Part shown: piece by piece, positions 45,290 to 57,358 of the stretch
How the letters are laid out: every line of letters begins with the position of its first letter
Numbering within the stretch: the first letter of the stretch is position 1
DNA from: Ulota crispa
Taxonomy: Eukaryota; Streptophyta; Bryopsida; Orthotrichales; Orthotrichaceae
Direction of reading: 5' to 3'
Assembly: GCA_963920765.1 (NCBI GenBank)
Contig: OY987245.1
Coordinates: 5,534,727-5,598,726, forward strand
Length of the DNA stretch: 64,000 nucleotides
Notes under the pieces: generated by a model
What the model was told of the DNA's origin: nothing
What the model saw: the letters and a program-made list of their open reading frames with translations, nothing else
Databases searched by the model: none
Position numbers and translations under genes: made by a program

Positions 45290-45840
45290 ATTGGCGGAGT
45301 GGGTTGCGAATACTTACAAGTGCGAGTTGCAATGGTGACGGGGGATGAGAGTGAAACTGGGAGAATTGGTACTGTATCGTATCCCCGGAACGGTGGACAA
45401 TGCGGCAGTCCCCCGCATCCCCACCGAACTCTTGTGGGAATTAATTCACGAAACGGGTTCCGTTCCGGAATGTCTCGATTACAAACCCTCCACTGAATCC
45501 TTTTTGGTCGTCGACTGAGGTTCTGTACATTCGGGATACCGTGCGTTCAGGAGCTTGATTGTTGTCGTAGAGCAACGCGAAGCGTAATAGAGCACTGGCC
45601 ATAAGCAGAGCATGGGTGCAGCAGCGGCGGATTCCTCTGGAGCATCGGAAAACATAGGACGAAGAAGGAGTCACGCTGTTGAGGCATTATGTACTGCTAG
45701 TGTACATTTTGGGTCTGAAGCAGTTCTACGAAATTCACCTCTGAAATGTACTTGTGAAATGTACTTAAGTGGTACACAGAGGTCGCATAGTAGCGACAAG
45801 TTTCATGATGGCTGTACCTAATGGTAAGAGCAACTTGGTC
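45290..45840. other. Unresolved GC-rich patch
   Basis: Unlike the AT-rich surroundings, this stretch is GC-rich and has overlapping open frames on both strands (for example + 45612-45821 and - 45441-45674). None matches a family I recognise and no splice-consistent gene could be built. It could be a leader exon, a gene remnant or a promoter island. Confidence 0.3.
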
Positions 45841-46074
45841 ACGAACAAAGATAAGTAAAGAGACATCTATGAACATTTTGATAGAATTGGTTGGTCATTC
45901 CAATTGGGGTAGTGAGGCCTGAGGAGCCCAAGTTTCAGTTCTACAAAAAGAGGGTGGACTTCAAATTTCAATGGAGGGATGTTAATGGTACGATTTTTTA
46001 ACGCAAGTTTGCAAGGCTTAAAATTGTGTAAAGCTTAGGGTCATTTTATATTAGGGTCCAGTTGTTGATTCAAT
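45841..46074. other. Intergenic sequence, nothing recognised
   Basis: There is no supported coding region or transposon end. Confidence 0.4.
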
Positions 46075-46228
46075 TTAACCCCCAAATGCTTAAGCCCATT
46101 TTTTTGGAAAAACCCTCGAAGTTGTCATTTTCAATCATTTGATCTCAAGAATTTTTTTATTTTTATTTTCTACAAATCTAACCAAAGGATCTTACATTAC
46201 ACTTTTGCAAGGAGCCATATTGAAAGTT
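46075..46228. mobile_element. Probable left end of a TAACCCC-family element
   Basis: TTAACCCCCAAATGCTTAAG matches the terminus of the element at 7476-8116. A possible right end (TTTAGGGGTTGA) lies near 47290-47300, but the interior match is unclear. The foldback element at 46229-46540 would be nested in it. Confidence 0.4.
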
Positions 46229-46540
46229 GGGAAATTTTCATGGATACCCTTAAAATTTGCCATATTTTCATAGATATCCCTGCTTTTTCAGAAATTTCAC
46301 AAATACATTTGGACTAAAATTTTCAGGTGTTTGTTTTGTTGTGCATGCCACTTCCCTTCTTCCTTTGTGTGCATGCATAACAAAAAAGAAGTAGTGTGCG
46401 CACAAAGGGAGAAGGAAATGACATGCACAACAAAACTAAGGCTTGAAAATTATGGTCCAAGGGTATTCATGAAATTTCTGAAAAAGTAGGGGTATTTGTG
46501 AAAATATGGCAAACTTCAAGGGTATCCATGAAATTTTCCC
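46229..46540. mobile_element. Foldback MITE, Mutator-like (copy 7)
   Basis: It begins GGGAAATTTTCATGGATACC and ends GGTATCCATGAAATTTTCCC. A perfect 9-bp target duplication TTGAAAGTT lies at 46220-46228 and 46541-46549. The two halves are inverted repeats nearly end to end. Confidence 0.93.
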
Positions 46541-46549
46541 TTGAAAGTT

Positions 46550-47849
46550 TCATGAGGTTTGATTATGCAAATTGAGAAATTTGAGCAATACTATTAAAAG
46601 TTCTTTTGACCTTTGACCAAGATTTTCATGTCCTTTTGATTGCATGTTCTAGACACTTGTTGCACCAAGGGTGCGGGAGAGATTTATCCAACATGCTCTA
46701 CATCATGGTTGAACATATTTGTACAAGCTTTCATGGCCAATAAAGACTTGGCTCATTCCCTTCATAGGCTTGTCTTGCAAACATGTGCTTGAAATCCACA
46801 CTACCCTAAGGTTTTTCACAAATTGAAGTTTCAAAAATAGTTTTTGGAAAAAAAAAAAAAAACCCCCACAAAAAGATTGAAAAGTTTTATTTTTATTGAC
46901 AATCACAATTACAGAACTTGAAAAACTAACCAAATTTTTAATAGCTATTACATTGCAAAAGCTACTATCTTTATCTAATACAAAACTAAATTTAAGTGAT
47001 ACACTATTCTTTTTATAAACCTCAATGAAGGACCATGCCTTTATTGGTTGCGCTTGAGAGAAATCAACAAAAAATGACATACCCTACCTTACCTTTGAGC
47101 AAAAAATTCATAAAATGCCAATAATTTTTTAAAATTATGAATCCAATTTTAGCAAAAAAAAATTATGTTATCACATAACCCTTGCAAAACTTTGTTTTAG
47201 GAAGAAAAAATCAAAAAATTGATTAAAAAAATTCCAATAGAATAAACCTACCCAGTATCCATTTTGTTCCTTGTATCGTCAATGGATCTTTAGGGGTTGA
47301 TAGGGGTCATCAAAGTAGGAGCTTATGCTAGAAGATGGAATAACCAAGGTTCCAAAGTAGGCTTGAGATTTAGAATAATCAATTACATCATATAATATTT
47401 CAATCCTCCAAGTTTTTTCTAATAATCAAGGAGAGTGACACAATTTTGAGAATCTTTTTTATTTTTGAAATCCCTTTTGTTGAGCTTCTACCCTTGTCAT
47501 TTAAAACAATTGAACTTGCGTGTAACTAAAATAGGGATGTCAAAATTATTTGCTAGTTTCTTTCTACAAGAAACATATGTATCTTCCAAGAGTTATCCTA
47601 TAGCAAAGTTCCAGTTTTGATACTTACTAATTATTCTTGTACATTATACGTATAACACATCTTCACAATTTTAAGAATCTAAATTAGGAAATCAAAAGTA
47701 TTTTAGACTATTGTTTGTTGCCGTGAATCGCAAAAAAGGAGATTTTGCATCAAAACTACCCTCAAATGGTACGTACCTTGAAAAGACAAAGCCTCTCGTA
47801 GAGTAGTTGCTAGTTCATTAACAGCAACAGTAATTGCACCTGTAGCCCC
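46550..47849. other. Intergenic AT-rich region, no gene seen
   Basis: It holds a poly-A tract near 46850 and several A/T runs. The longest open frame (minus strand, 46703-47080) is low-complexity and unsupported. Confidence 0.5.
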
Positions 47850-48943
47850 TTAACCCTTGAGCGCCCCATAGGTCAGATTATGGCCTCCAAAGATCAGACT
47901 TTGCAAGAAATGGAGTCCAAATCTTGGGTGTACTATCCCAGAGTTGTACTTGCGTTTAGGGTATGGTACTACTCTCACGCCACATAGTGGGTGATGGGGG
48001 TTTCACCACTTGTACATGCATGGATTGTACAAGTCAAGTATGACAATAGTATGCTAGAACTTCATTTCATGCGGTTTAGGGTTTAGGTGTGAGGATAGAG
48101 ACCACCGATTATGAGTGGTTCCATATTGTTAGGAGTGTTTTGCGAGGTGTTTTGGCACGCATGGCTTAGAGTGGAGAAGGGTTTTGCAACTATACCACCA
48201 AGAGCTGTGCCCTTATGGAGGTCAAAGCCTTACTCGTACGACGTCTATCATCCACTATGCTGTGTGAGCCTTGCAACTTTGGGCCTCTAAAAAAGCACCT
48301 TGTGGATGTTAGAATATCACCAAATTTGGCAACAAGCAAGATACCCATAAATTGCACCCCCTACCTAAATTTCATCAAAAGAAGTCTCCTCTAAGACATG
48401 AATTTTTGCATCCATAGCCATGGACTCCCCCAAAATTGGCCGATTGCCACATAGTCAATTGTACTTTAATTATTATAATCTCCAAAATGGTGCACTCAAA
48501 AATTCTACAAATTTCAGGTTGAGTGCATCAAGCACCCTTTTTGCTATTTTAGCAGTGAATCCTCCTCGATCTAAGTTCCCATTTGGGAGCATAAGGTAGG
48601 AACACCCATAAGCGTCAGTGTCTCCATAACCGTCACTTCTGAAATCTTGGAAAATCTATGGAAATGAATAGATGTAATTACATGGATGTACAACATGTGA
48701 ACATGAAACCTTAGTGTTGGTTATGGGTACAATGGCAATTTGCTCTTTAAAAATTCACAACTTACTCTCATAGTATCCAAATAATACATTTTATACAAAC
48801 TCTTTTTTTTGTTCCTAATAAGAATTGTCATCATGTTCAAAACCCTTAGTTTAACATTTATGGGTGCTCCTACCTTACAATATTTTCTAGCATGGTCCCC
48901 TTGCCTCATTTTCTTGATTTCAGTGTGGGCGCTCAGGGGTTAA
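47850..48943. mobile_element. TIR element, TAACCCTTGAGCGCC family (copy 2), about 1.1 kb
   Basis: It begins TTAACCCTTGAGCGCCCCAT and ends GGGCGCTCAGGGGTTAA, the same ends as 35843-36090, but is much longer. It carries a nested AAGGTAGG element at 48593-48876. No transposase frame is visible and no target duplication was found. Confidence 0.75.
48593..48876. mobile_element. TIR element, AAGGTAGGAACACCC type, nested
   Basis: It begins AAGGTAGGAACACCCATAA and ends TTATGGGTGCTCCTACCTT. The terminal bases are close to those of the elements at 85-502 and 13100-13519, suggesting one superfamily. It lies inside 47850-48943. Confidence 0.85.
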
Positions 48944-49182
48944 CCGACCCAAGGTGATCACGGCCGTTGGTTTCCATCGGAAGAACCTATTACCATCCCG
49001 ATCGGGCACCGGTCCCCGCACTCCTCGGACCGGGCTGTGACCCCTGTAAATCGACCCTAACCCTAATTTCGAAGGTCCTTTGAGTTTTGGACGATCGCTC
49101 AGGCGCTCGCTCCTGGCTCCATCGCTCCTTCGATTACTTTTCTTCCGGCACCTCAGCTACTGCACTCTTCCTTTAGTTCACC

Positions 49183-52100
49183 ATGGCTGTCACCGATGGG
49201 CCTGTGTTGTTCCAAGGCGTTTCCAAAGACTCCCTGGCCTTCCGTCTCATGACTCAGATGGTCCGTTTCTGACCTAACTCTCAAATTCCTCATCGCTTCA
49301 CAGAAATTTCGGCTTTTCTTTCCCGCATCGTCTGAGTGTGTGCTCTGTTTTTGTAGGGATGGGAGGAAGGGAGCGGTCTCGGAAAGGACAAGCAGGGAAT
49401 TAAATCGCACATCCGTGTCAAAAACCGAAAAGATAATTCAGGTACGTCGGACACCCGGTGCGATTCCTTCGATGTTTTGATTAAGGTCCGTCCGCAATCC
49501 CGGTTAGGGTTTCGACGAATGCAGGAAAAGGCGCATTCTTTATTTGTATCAAATTGAACCTTTTTCGCTTTGGTAGCGTAGATTAATGCGGTGCGCTCTC
49601 TCCGGAGTTCTGATTCGGTTCGGTTTGGAGTAACTTAAGTACGAAGCGAGTCCTTTCTCATGTTCTGTAGGGTGGACCGAATTTAGGGTTTCTGTTTAGG
49701 TTGTGTGATTTTTTTGGTAGTGCACATCGTTGACAAGAGGCAAAGTAATGCGGTGTGCTTCTTCCTGAAGCGCTTCAGTTCCGTAGCTGGATCAAACTGA
49801 ACCTTCTTTGTGTAGTTAGTGGGATGTCTTGTAATTCAAGTCGTTGACGAAAGGCAGAACAATGCAGGTGTCGGCACGGATGAACAAAAGAAAGCAGCAG
49901 CCAACTGGACTGTCAATACCCACATTTTTGATAACATTCTGAAGAACCTGAAAGTGGTGAGATTTTGTGATATTATGTTCTCATTTGGGTTTTTTAGTTG
50001 GTAATTTAGAAGAGTCTTTTGTGATGGAATCGTGAAGGAAATTCAGGGTCTGGTCATGCATGTCTTTTGGACGGGCAGTTGCGAAAGTCGCTCTTTCTTT
50101 CCACTTCTTAAATTCTTTACTGTGAAGTGCACTGATCTTATTTTCAGCGTAACGATTTGTACTGAATTTTTATGTGCTTTGCGGGTACAGAAAGCTGCTG
50201 AACCGGAACTTAAGAAGGGCGAGGATAACAAAGGTAGGCTTTTCTTACGCAAACGGGGAGGTTTTGAAACGTAGTAATTGTTATGTTGCCTACGATTTTG
50301 ATTTTGATAAACGTCATCTCTGTGTACTTATTCCTGATCAGATACGTTTTAGACGTGTTCATTTATCTGTGGTCTGATTCGTTGACGTGCTATTTTTCCT
50401 TGTTCTTCAGATAGTAGTGACGAAAACAGTAGCGATGATGAGTCTGTTGAAGCTTTGCCCATAGTCAAGAAGGTCGCTCGACCACAGGGGAGGTTTGTAC
50501 TCAAATCTGTTTTTCTTTAGGTTTCTGAAGTTGGCGTTTATCAATTGGCCAGCTGAGAATTTGTTTCGTGCACTTGCTATCTGTCTGCTGCGGGTGCCTG
50601 AAAATACTCAATATACTGCAGGTACAAGAGACGAGAAGGGGGCAAGTTAGTTAAAGACTATTCTGCCACGGATCTCAATGCCATACTTGTAAGCGCAATA
50701 ACATTTACATTTATTCTTGATGTGTATCTGACGATCTGACTAATTCAACAGGCGTGATTCTGTTGCCAACAGAAGTGGAGGCCAGTGTTCACTATCGGAG
50801 TTTGTTTGATAATTGAATAAGTTTAACATTAGTACTGTTAGACTCCCTTTGAATACAAGATTCTCTGATATTACCTTTTAAGTTCTTGTTTGTCTATGAA
50901 CAAGCTTTGGTGCACTGTATGCTGCACAATATGCACTATAACTTTAATCTGTCCTGACCTGTTGGCAGGGAGGAAAGAAAGATGAGACAGCTCCTGCACA
51001 GACTCCTCCAATTGTTGTTGCAAAGGGTAAGTGCACTAGTATTTCCTGCTATGTTCAAATGAAGACCATGCAGTCCACCTTTAAAGTTCGTCCTCAGCTA
51101 TGAAGAATGTGACTACCTTGCTAGCCGTTATTTATTCCACTAATCTAGACTGTTGCATTTTGGATGTTGCGGCAGAAACTAAGGTCGTTGAGTCTAAAGA
51201 GGAAGTCTCTTTTGTTGAGGTGGAATGCGGGGAGAGCATTGCCCTACCGGAAATAGCTGTAGACTGGTGGGGCACCAAATATGGTTTTGTGAGAAGTGGA
51301 GCGCTTGGATCAAAGGTTCGGGAGACTAATAATGGAGAAAGGCCTAGTCAGAATGGTCGAACTCAATTTTCCGAGCAAGACCAGGAAAACCTTTACAACC
51401 TCGTCAACGTGAGTTGTCATCAACCCCTGATTTTGAAGATGCTTTAAATTGTCATGGACTAAAAGATGAAGATTTTTCAGGTTATTCTACACTTGTTGAT
51501 TTTGGTAACCTTTTGGAGTGACTGTTTTAGGTTGAATTTCAGTGTTTTTTACAGAATTTATGTGTATGTGATTGCAGGATAAGGCTACAACAGGGAAGAA
51601 GGGTTTAGGTCAAGGTGAGAGGGCTTTGAAGATTGAAGGGGTTAAGATTACATCACGTCCAGGGCAGAAGAAAGTATTTGCTAATGTTGAAGAGAGCAAT
51701 GAGGATGAAGTACAGGAAGCAGCCACCATTGACGATCAAGGCGAACCGGAAAAACTGGAGAAGAAGCGGAAAAGGGATGAAACTACTGGAAACGGAAGTC
51801 CTCTGCAGGAGGGGTCTAAAATCAAATTGAAAGAGCTAGTAGCTCAGTTCCTAACAGAGGTGAGAACTTACTCTTGAAGGTTTTGCTGATTGAATTATAT
51901 AACCTTCTTTGTAAGCGTCATGCATTCTTAAAGTTCTCTGTAAGTTATGAACGTCGTGTACCCAAATTAGGCCAAGTCCTATTGCCCGGACAACAATTAG
52001 GGTTTCAAACGGTCTGCCACGTATTAGGTGTATTGGTATGCTTTAATGAGGATTATATCCTCAATTGAACGGGTTCCTTACTCAGTTGTGGCCCCTCTCC

Positions 52101-52752
52101 TCTGTAATGCTAGGTTCTGTTGCTTGGTAGTTTAATTTCCCCAAAAACGTTCCTGATTCACTACTCGTTGAACTGCTGAGACTATCTTATTGAATCTGTA
52201 TCTATTGGTGTATGACTGGAAATGAGCGGCGTTTTAATGGTGAAATTTCAACTCGCCAGTTTGGCCTTATTGCATGTGTGGTACACCTTATGTTCAAGTT
52301 GATAACTTGGATTCTTGAATGTATGAACAACCAGGCTTCTGGACAAAGGATGAGCTTCAAAAGATTGCAGAAGAGAGTTTCGGCTTCAACTGGCTTATTC
52401 TCAAGTAAAGACGATGCGGATAGCTTCCGAGATAAGGTATCTCTTTATGACACTCGCCAACTTTTAAAGTAAATGTAACTTAGGATGCAACTTCTCATCG
52501 TTTGCTGTAGTTGTGTCAAATCATTACTCTGTTATTCCTTGTAGTTCACCGGCTTCCTTATCTGTTCAGCTCAATGTGGTTATGTGCAAATGTTATGTTC
52601 TAGGTCATACTATATACACCAATAAGTTAATGGAATTGTTTGCCGTTCCATAATCTAATTTTAACATTGTTCTTGTGTTTGTGATGCAGCTACTGAAGAG
52701 TTCAAGGTTTGTAGTAGATGGGAAGAAGGTCTCTCTCAAATCCAGAACTTAA
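49183..52752 (+). CDS. PinX1-like nucleolar G-patch protein
   Basis: By homology this is an RNA-helicase cofactor and nucleolar protein of the PinX1/Gno1 family, tied to rRNA maturation and, in animals, telomerase. Eleven exons, 49183-49260, 49357-49441, 49868-49956, 50191-50233, 50411-50492, 50622-50688, 50969-51026, 51176-51408, 51578-51859, 52335-52436 and 52690-52752, join in frame to 393 residues. The G-patch is at about residues 15-60 ([29 protein letters not shown]), and the exon 1/2 junction lies inside it. Plant orthologues share the following W...FD.ILK.LKV segment and the [14 protein letters not shown] block. The rest is charged, with acidic runs and a basic KKRKRD patch that may be a nuclear signal. 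The last two exons are the least certain because that part is poorly conserved. The ATG at 49183 has a good context (CACCATGGC). Confidence 0.88.
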
Positions 52753-53593
52753 TCATCTCTTCATTTTATGATAATTATTAATTTCTTCTACTGGGATTGA
52801 GTACTACAGGAGTATTTCTTGCCTGTCGGTTGCAACCCTTTCTTTTCAAGAGTTTTAATGGGGTATTAGGAGAACAACCTTCCAGCTTCTTCATCAATTG
52901 CTTGATTTGTCCTGCTGATTGCATGGTACGCTAAGTCCATGCATTGGATTGGCTCCCCATTGCATAGCACTAATTCTTTTGTAACAAACACGCTTTCAAC
53001 CAGTCCTCCTGGCAAAGCGGAGGCGAGATTAGAATTTTCTTGGCCGAAAGTCTTAATAAGAATGCGAGGTTTGAAAATTCAACTCTGGAAGCAGACCCCC
53101 CCTCCCACTCTTCGCTGTTCCGAATTTGCTCCACGTCCATTTTCTCTTTCCTAGTTTTTGGAGTTCTGTCACACGTGCAGGTTGAAGCCATGGATGCGAC
53201 CAAAGCTCAATAGTCATTTCCTGTGTGGTCCAACTTTGAGTCCAGTTTGAGTCTACACTTATTCAACCTCTTCTTTCTCATTGAGATTTCCTCTTTGCTT
53301 TTGAATTGAAATCTTATCTTCGGTTTTTAACCAGATTTTTTGAGTTATGTCTTGTTGGCTTGGTTTGTGTTTCGGGAGATTTCACGCTCAATAGAGTTGC
53401 TTTCATGTTTTGACAGTATTAATGTCATCACTACTGTAGTTGCCATGGGTGACCAAGTACCCTAATTTTAGTTGGGAATATTAGTTGGAGGCTCAAAAGA
53501 GAAAACCAAATAATCCACATAGACTTTTGATGTGGAAACTCAAATGGTTGAAGGGACTTAACCCATTAACCTGTTGAAAAAACCCAATCTAAA
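52753..53593. other. Downstream region of the G-patch gene
   Basis: This is probably partly 3' untranslated region. A short open frame on the minus strand (52970-53203) has no recognisable domain. Nothing else is supported. Confidence 0.4.
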
Positions 53594-54244
53594 ATGTATA
53601 TAGATTTTTCTCCTAATAAAGTAGAAATTTCACCTGGTCAAGTACAGACTTCACAAAATAAGCCAACTAAAATAAGTCTAATTATTCAATTATCGGGTTT
53701 ATTAGAAACTCTATTACCCAATCGTGAGTTATTACGGTCATTCATGAAGTTGATAAAAGTGTTCATTTCGGTGGCATTTACTTTATCTGCGATTTACGCC
53801 TCTTGTAGAATCTATGCTGTTATTTTCGAATGGCTTATTGTTTTCTTTAAAAAAGGTTCCGCACGAGAGGTCGAAACAACACAAGAAGTCGAAACAGCAT
53901 CGGAAGAATCGGCCCAAATTCCACCAAAGAAGGAGGTTGCGATCCAAACAAGCGAAGGATCATCTAGTAAGGAAACGATTAAAAGATCATCTGGTCTAGA
54001 TTTGATAGAAGCTTTGAGAGCACTACGATTCATAGATTTTTCGTCGGAACGTTCTTCTTCCGTGTTAGAGCTAAAACTTAAGGAATTGATAAATAATTCT
54101 TATGAAAATCTTGGATTGAAAGATGTAGCTTGTGTGGATTTTTCATCTTCTAGTATTTCCCCTGTGTGCGGAGTATGCGCTATGTCCATATTACTACCTC
54201 GAATCTCTTTGCCTTTGAGGATTAGACCCACGGCGGAAGTATAA
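53594..54244 (+). CDS. Unidentified intronless ORF with one membrane segment
   Basis: This is an uninterrupted 216-codon ORF starting at an ATG. Residues 1-45 are polar. Residues about 50-85 are hydrophobic and could cross a membrane (FMKLIKVFISVAFTLSAIY and a second aliphatic stretch ending FFKKG). A Glu/Thr/Ser-rich segment follows, then a Leu/Lys-rich helical part (LELKLKELINNSYENLGL). I do not recognise the family. Its last 145 bp overlap, tail to tail, the ORF on the other strand, so the two C-termini cannot both be under normal constraint. It differs from neighbouring genes in lacking introns. It could be a captured fragment, an old viral or organellar insertion, or chance; low-moderate confidence that it is coding. 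Confidence 0.35.
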   Translation: MYIDFSPNKVEISPGQVQTSQNKPTKISLIIQLSGLLETLLPNRELLRSFMKLIKVFISVAFTLSAIYASCRIYAVIFEWLIVFFKKGSAREVETTQEVETASEESAQIPPKKEVAIQTSEGSSSKETIKRSSGLDLIEALRALRFIDFSSERSSSVLELKLKELINNSYENLGLKDVACVDFSSSSISPVCGVCAMSILLPRISLPLRIRPTAEV

Positions 54245-54585
54245 TTGCTTAGCCAGTCAAAGAATTTTCTGGCTTGGGCTTGATTCTCGCAAAAATCGAT
54301 AGTATAGAAATTAGCAAGTTGCTCACAAATATGAATAATTTTTAACCAAAAATTCTCTTTGTAAATATGGAACCAATTTGCTTTGGTGGTTACAAAAATA
54401 AGTTCATCAAGTTTTCTATCATCATCGGACGCGATATGAACATGACAAATCTTTTTTTTTTGGTCTTTCGAACAAAGTTGGATAAATTTTGAATGATATT
54501 CTTGAACTGTCGCAGAAATAAATGTACATGTTTTACATTGTGTAGCCAAATACACTAGGAACCCAAAAGCGTCATTAGGGACATT
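54100..54585 (-). CDS. Unidentified intronless ORF converging on the previous one
   Basis: An open frame of about 160 codons lies between stops at about 54588 and 54100, reading from near NVPNDAFGFLVYLATQCK to a C-terminus PRFS. There is no ATG at its 5' end in this frame (GTG is the first valine in the hydrophobic start), so the true start is missing or upstream. It has Cys-rich and aromatic-rich composition (CKTCTF, WFHIYKENFWLKIIHICEQ, KFFDWLSNYTS). The sequence looks protein-like rather than random, and I judge the part up to about LILKGK the more credible. No family is recognised. Immediately to its right is a left-truncated TAACCCC element, so the frame may be broken by that junction. 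Confidence 0.35.
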   Translation of the reverse strand, partial: NVPNDAFGFLVYLATQCKTCTFISATVQEYHSKFIQLCSKDQKKKICHVHIASDDDRKLDELIFVTTKANWFHIYKENFWLKIIHICEQLANFYTIDFCENQAQARKFFDWLSNYTSAVGLILKGKEIRGSNMDIAHTPHTGEILEDEKSTQATSFNPRFS

Positions 54586-54599
54586 TTTGAGGGTAAATT

Positions 54600-55191
54600 A
54601 AACCTGACCAATATATTATTTTTAGTAGATTATATTTTTGAAAAGTTCTTTCTGAAGTTTAGTTTTAGCTTCAACAATCTGATTTTGCAAATGATTGATT
54701 ATGATTTTTCTATTCAAGATTTTGTGCGCGGGTGTTCATTGCAATCTTGACTTTATGTAGTGTTGAGGGTTTTTGGTAATGAGCCTCAAATACACAAGGT
54801 TTTTGAGAAAAAATCACATTAGAAATTCATTTAAAAAAAATGTAGAATAGATTTTGAGAAATCATAAATTGATTGGGGTTACACATGTTAGGCTCTTTAA
54901 CTTGATATTTTTTTGGTGACCAACTTTTTTGATTTGACATGTGAAATTAAGATTGAAAGACCTCAAATCACTTTCACAGCTTTAACACGTTCATGATCAA
55001 ACATTATAATCTTTCAATCCATAAGAGATATTGTTGTGTTTTCTTTTCTAATGTGATCTCTAACTTGTCTAGTTTGATTTTATATGGTTGCAATTCAAAG
55101 AGAATTGATACAACTTATCAAAATATTGGATTTTAATTCAAATTAGAGAAAATTCCTAAGAGCCTTGGAAATGCAATGTCACTGTGGGGTT
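54600..55191. mobile_element. TAACCCC-family element, left-truncated
   Basis: The interior matches 7560-8116 and 22870-23426 (TATTCAAGATTTTGTGC, AATGAGCCTCAAATACAC, CTTTCAATCCATAA.) and ends TGTGGGGTTAA. The left terminus is missing where it meets the unidentified ORF pair. Confidence 0.75.
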
Positions 55192-57050
55192 AACGTCTGG
55201 TTGACCGTTTCCTAATCAATTTTTATTCTTTTTAGTTTGTAAAGAGAGCATGTTAAAGAATTTGATGACTTAGCAAAGGGAATGGGTTTGGGGAATTGGA
55301 AAGTGAAGAGTTTAGGACAACAACTAGGCCAATCTAAGGAGGCATGTGGCTAGAGGGTTGAAAAAATTAAATGAGTACTGGCTGAAAATACACCAATAAA
55401 TGCAAAAAGATGACCATTACAACTAAAGAGTGAGCATAATTCATGATGCATAACACTAAACCCTACAAGATACTTCCATTTGCATGGTCAAATTTGTGGT
55501 AGACCGTTGTATTCAATAGTTTTAAAATTTACCCCAAATGGCCATACAAAGGATTGCCCACCCCAGACCTTAATAGGTTAAGTGCACTTAATTTATATAA
55601 CTTTTATTTTCATCATATCCGTAACTGCTTTCTTATGTAGTTTAGGGGTGTCATGACATCTTGATCATGATTTTGGGAAAGGTTTTGGAGTTTTGTGAAG
55701 AGTCCACTAGTATGGTGTAGAATGTATTTTTTGGACATCTATAGTACAAAGGCTTTCAGGTTTGCACTATGGATGTTGAAATCTTACTATGATTGTATAA
55801 GAAAAAACTAAAACAAAACTAGAAATATGCAATTGCTTGTTTATTAAGTGTAATAGGGCACATTTTTTTAAAGTTTGTATTGCGTAGGTTGTTACTATAG
55901 TTAAAGGAAACTTTGCATTGTTGATTCTGATTGGAAACATGAAAGGGGTCATTTGTGTGGAGATTGCTTGGAGTTGAAGCTCCACCTGGCTTGAGATTTA
56001 GATCATCTTTTTTATGATGCAAATAGCCACCCAAGTTTAGGGATTATAAGTGGTATTTCCAACAATTTTCCCTACTATATTTTCTAATAGAGGGGACTTG
56101 TCAAACTTCACAAAGCATTATGAAAAGAATTGTCTATTCTCATGGTGGTGGATAGTGGATGGTGATCATTACCAAGGATGCCAAAACAAATATAATGATG
56201 GTCATCATCATAATGATTACATGCAAATTGAGGAGTGGTGATTGTCACTACCAAGACCAAAATAGATATGGTGGTATCAAATGTTAATATTAGGTACAAG
56301 TGGAAGGTTGGCAACTTTTTTCATTAAAAATAAACAATTTGTAAAAGTAGCTATTATGCAATCAAAGCCATGATTTGTTGTGATGGCTTTTACTAGCAAC
56401 AAAAGAATTATGTTTGGTTACCATTGTTTTTTACAACAAATTGTGTGAAGTAGAATAACATGTTTTGAATTATTTATGACCTTGAATTAGTATTTTGTGT
56501 GTAATTTATTTTCTTGTACAACTCTTGCGCAAGTAATATGAACATCAACATTGAGAGGTTAAAATTTGAAGGAGTTTTATTTTTTTTTATTTTTTTATTT
56601 TTATTTTTATTTTATATTGGTGGCAATGAAATAAATTTGGTGACATCAATATTGTTCCTATGGTTCATTTTGAAGATGTGTTTAGGGTATTCAATCCAGA
56701 CAAGTCGTTTGATAAATAACTTTGATTTGGTTAATCATAATACTAAAATCATAGTGACCTCTTCAATATCACATCTATAGTCTTTGTGATATTATAGATA
56801 CAATCACATAGACCTCTCACCTTTGTGATATCACATCTTTGGTCAATTTTATAATTCACAGCTACTCTAATGATAAATGTGTTGTGTAGCAAGTGCCAAC
56901 CACTAGTCAACTTCTAAATAATCTAATTAATTCTCTGTAAAGATGTTGCATTTGATCAAAAGCCTTAATCTCATGCCAATATTATGGTTAATAAATGATC
57001 CCAACTTTAGATGAGTCAATTTGTAATGAAAATTGACCCTTTATTATCTT
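55192..57050. other. Intergenic AT-rich region, no gene seen
   Basis: There are only short unsupported reading frames, with a T-rich tract near 56580-56610. No transposon end is recognised before the foldback element at 57051. Confidence 0.5.
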
Positions 57051-57358
57051 GGGAAAATTTTATGGATACCCCTGAAGTTTGTAATAATTTCATAGATGCC
57101 CTGCTTTCTTAAAAATTTCACAGATATCCTTGGACCAAAATTTTCAAGCGTTTTTTTGTTGTGCATGCCACTTCCCTTCTCCCTTTGTGCACACACTACT
57201 TCTTTCTTGTTATGTGTACACACAAAGGAAGAAGGGAAGTGGCGTGCACAACAAAAAACGCTTAAAAATTTTGGTCCAAGGATATCTGTGAAATTTCTAA
57301 GAAAGCACGGTATCTATGAAATTATTGCAAACTTCAGGGGTATCCATGAAATTTTCCC
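57051..57358. mobile_element. Foldback MITE, Mutator-like (copy 8), upstream of WASHC5
   Basis: It begins GGGAAAATTTTATGGATACC and ends GGTATCCATGAAATTTTCCC. A perfect 9-bp target duplication TATTATCTT lies at 57042-57050 and 57359-57367. The whole element can fold on itself. It ends 310 bp before the strumpellin ATG, in likely promoter sequence. Confidence 0.94.

Noticed and set aside
46703-47080. Minus-strand 125-codon frame rich in Ser, Phe and Lys
   Set aside because: Low-complexity A/T-rich sequence containing a poly-A tract; typical of chance open frames.
53558-55191. One large TAACCC-ended element enclosing the unidentified ORF pair
   Set aside because: Only about 7 bp (TTAACCC at 53560) match the right terminus, and no target duplication flanks the pair; too weak to call as a Pack-MULE.
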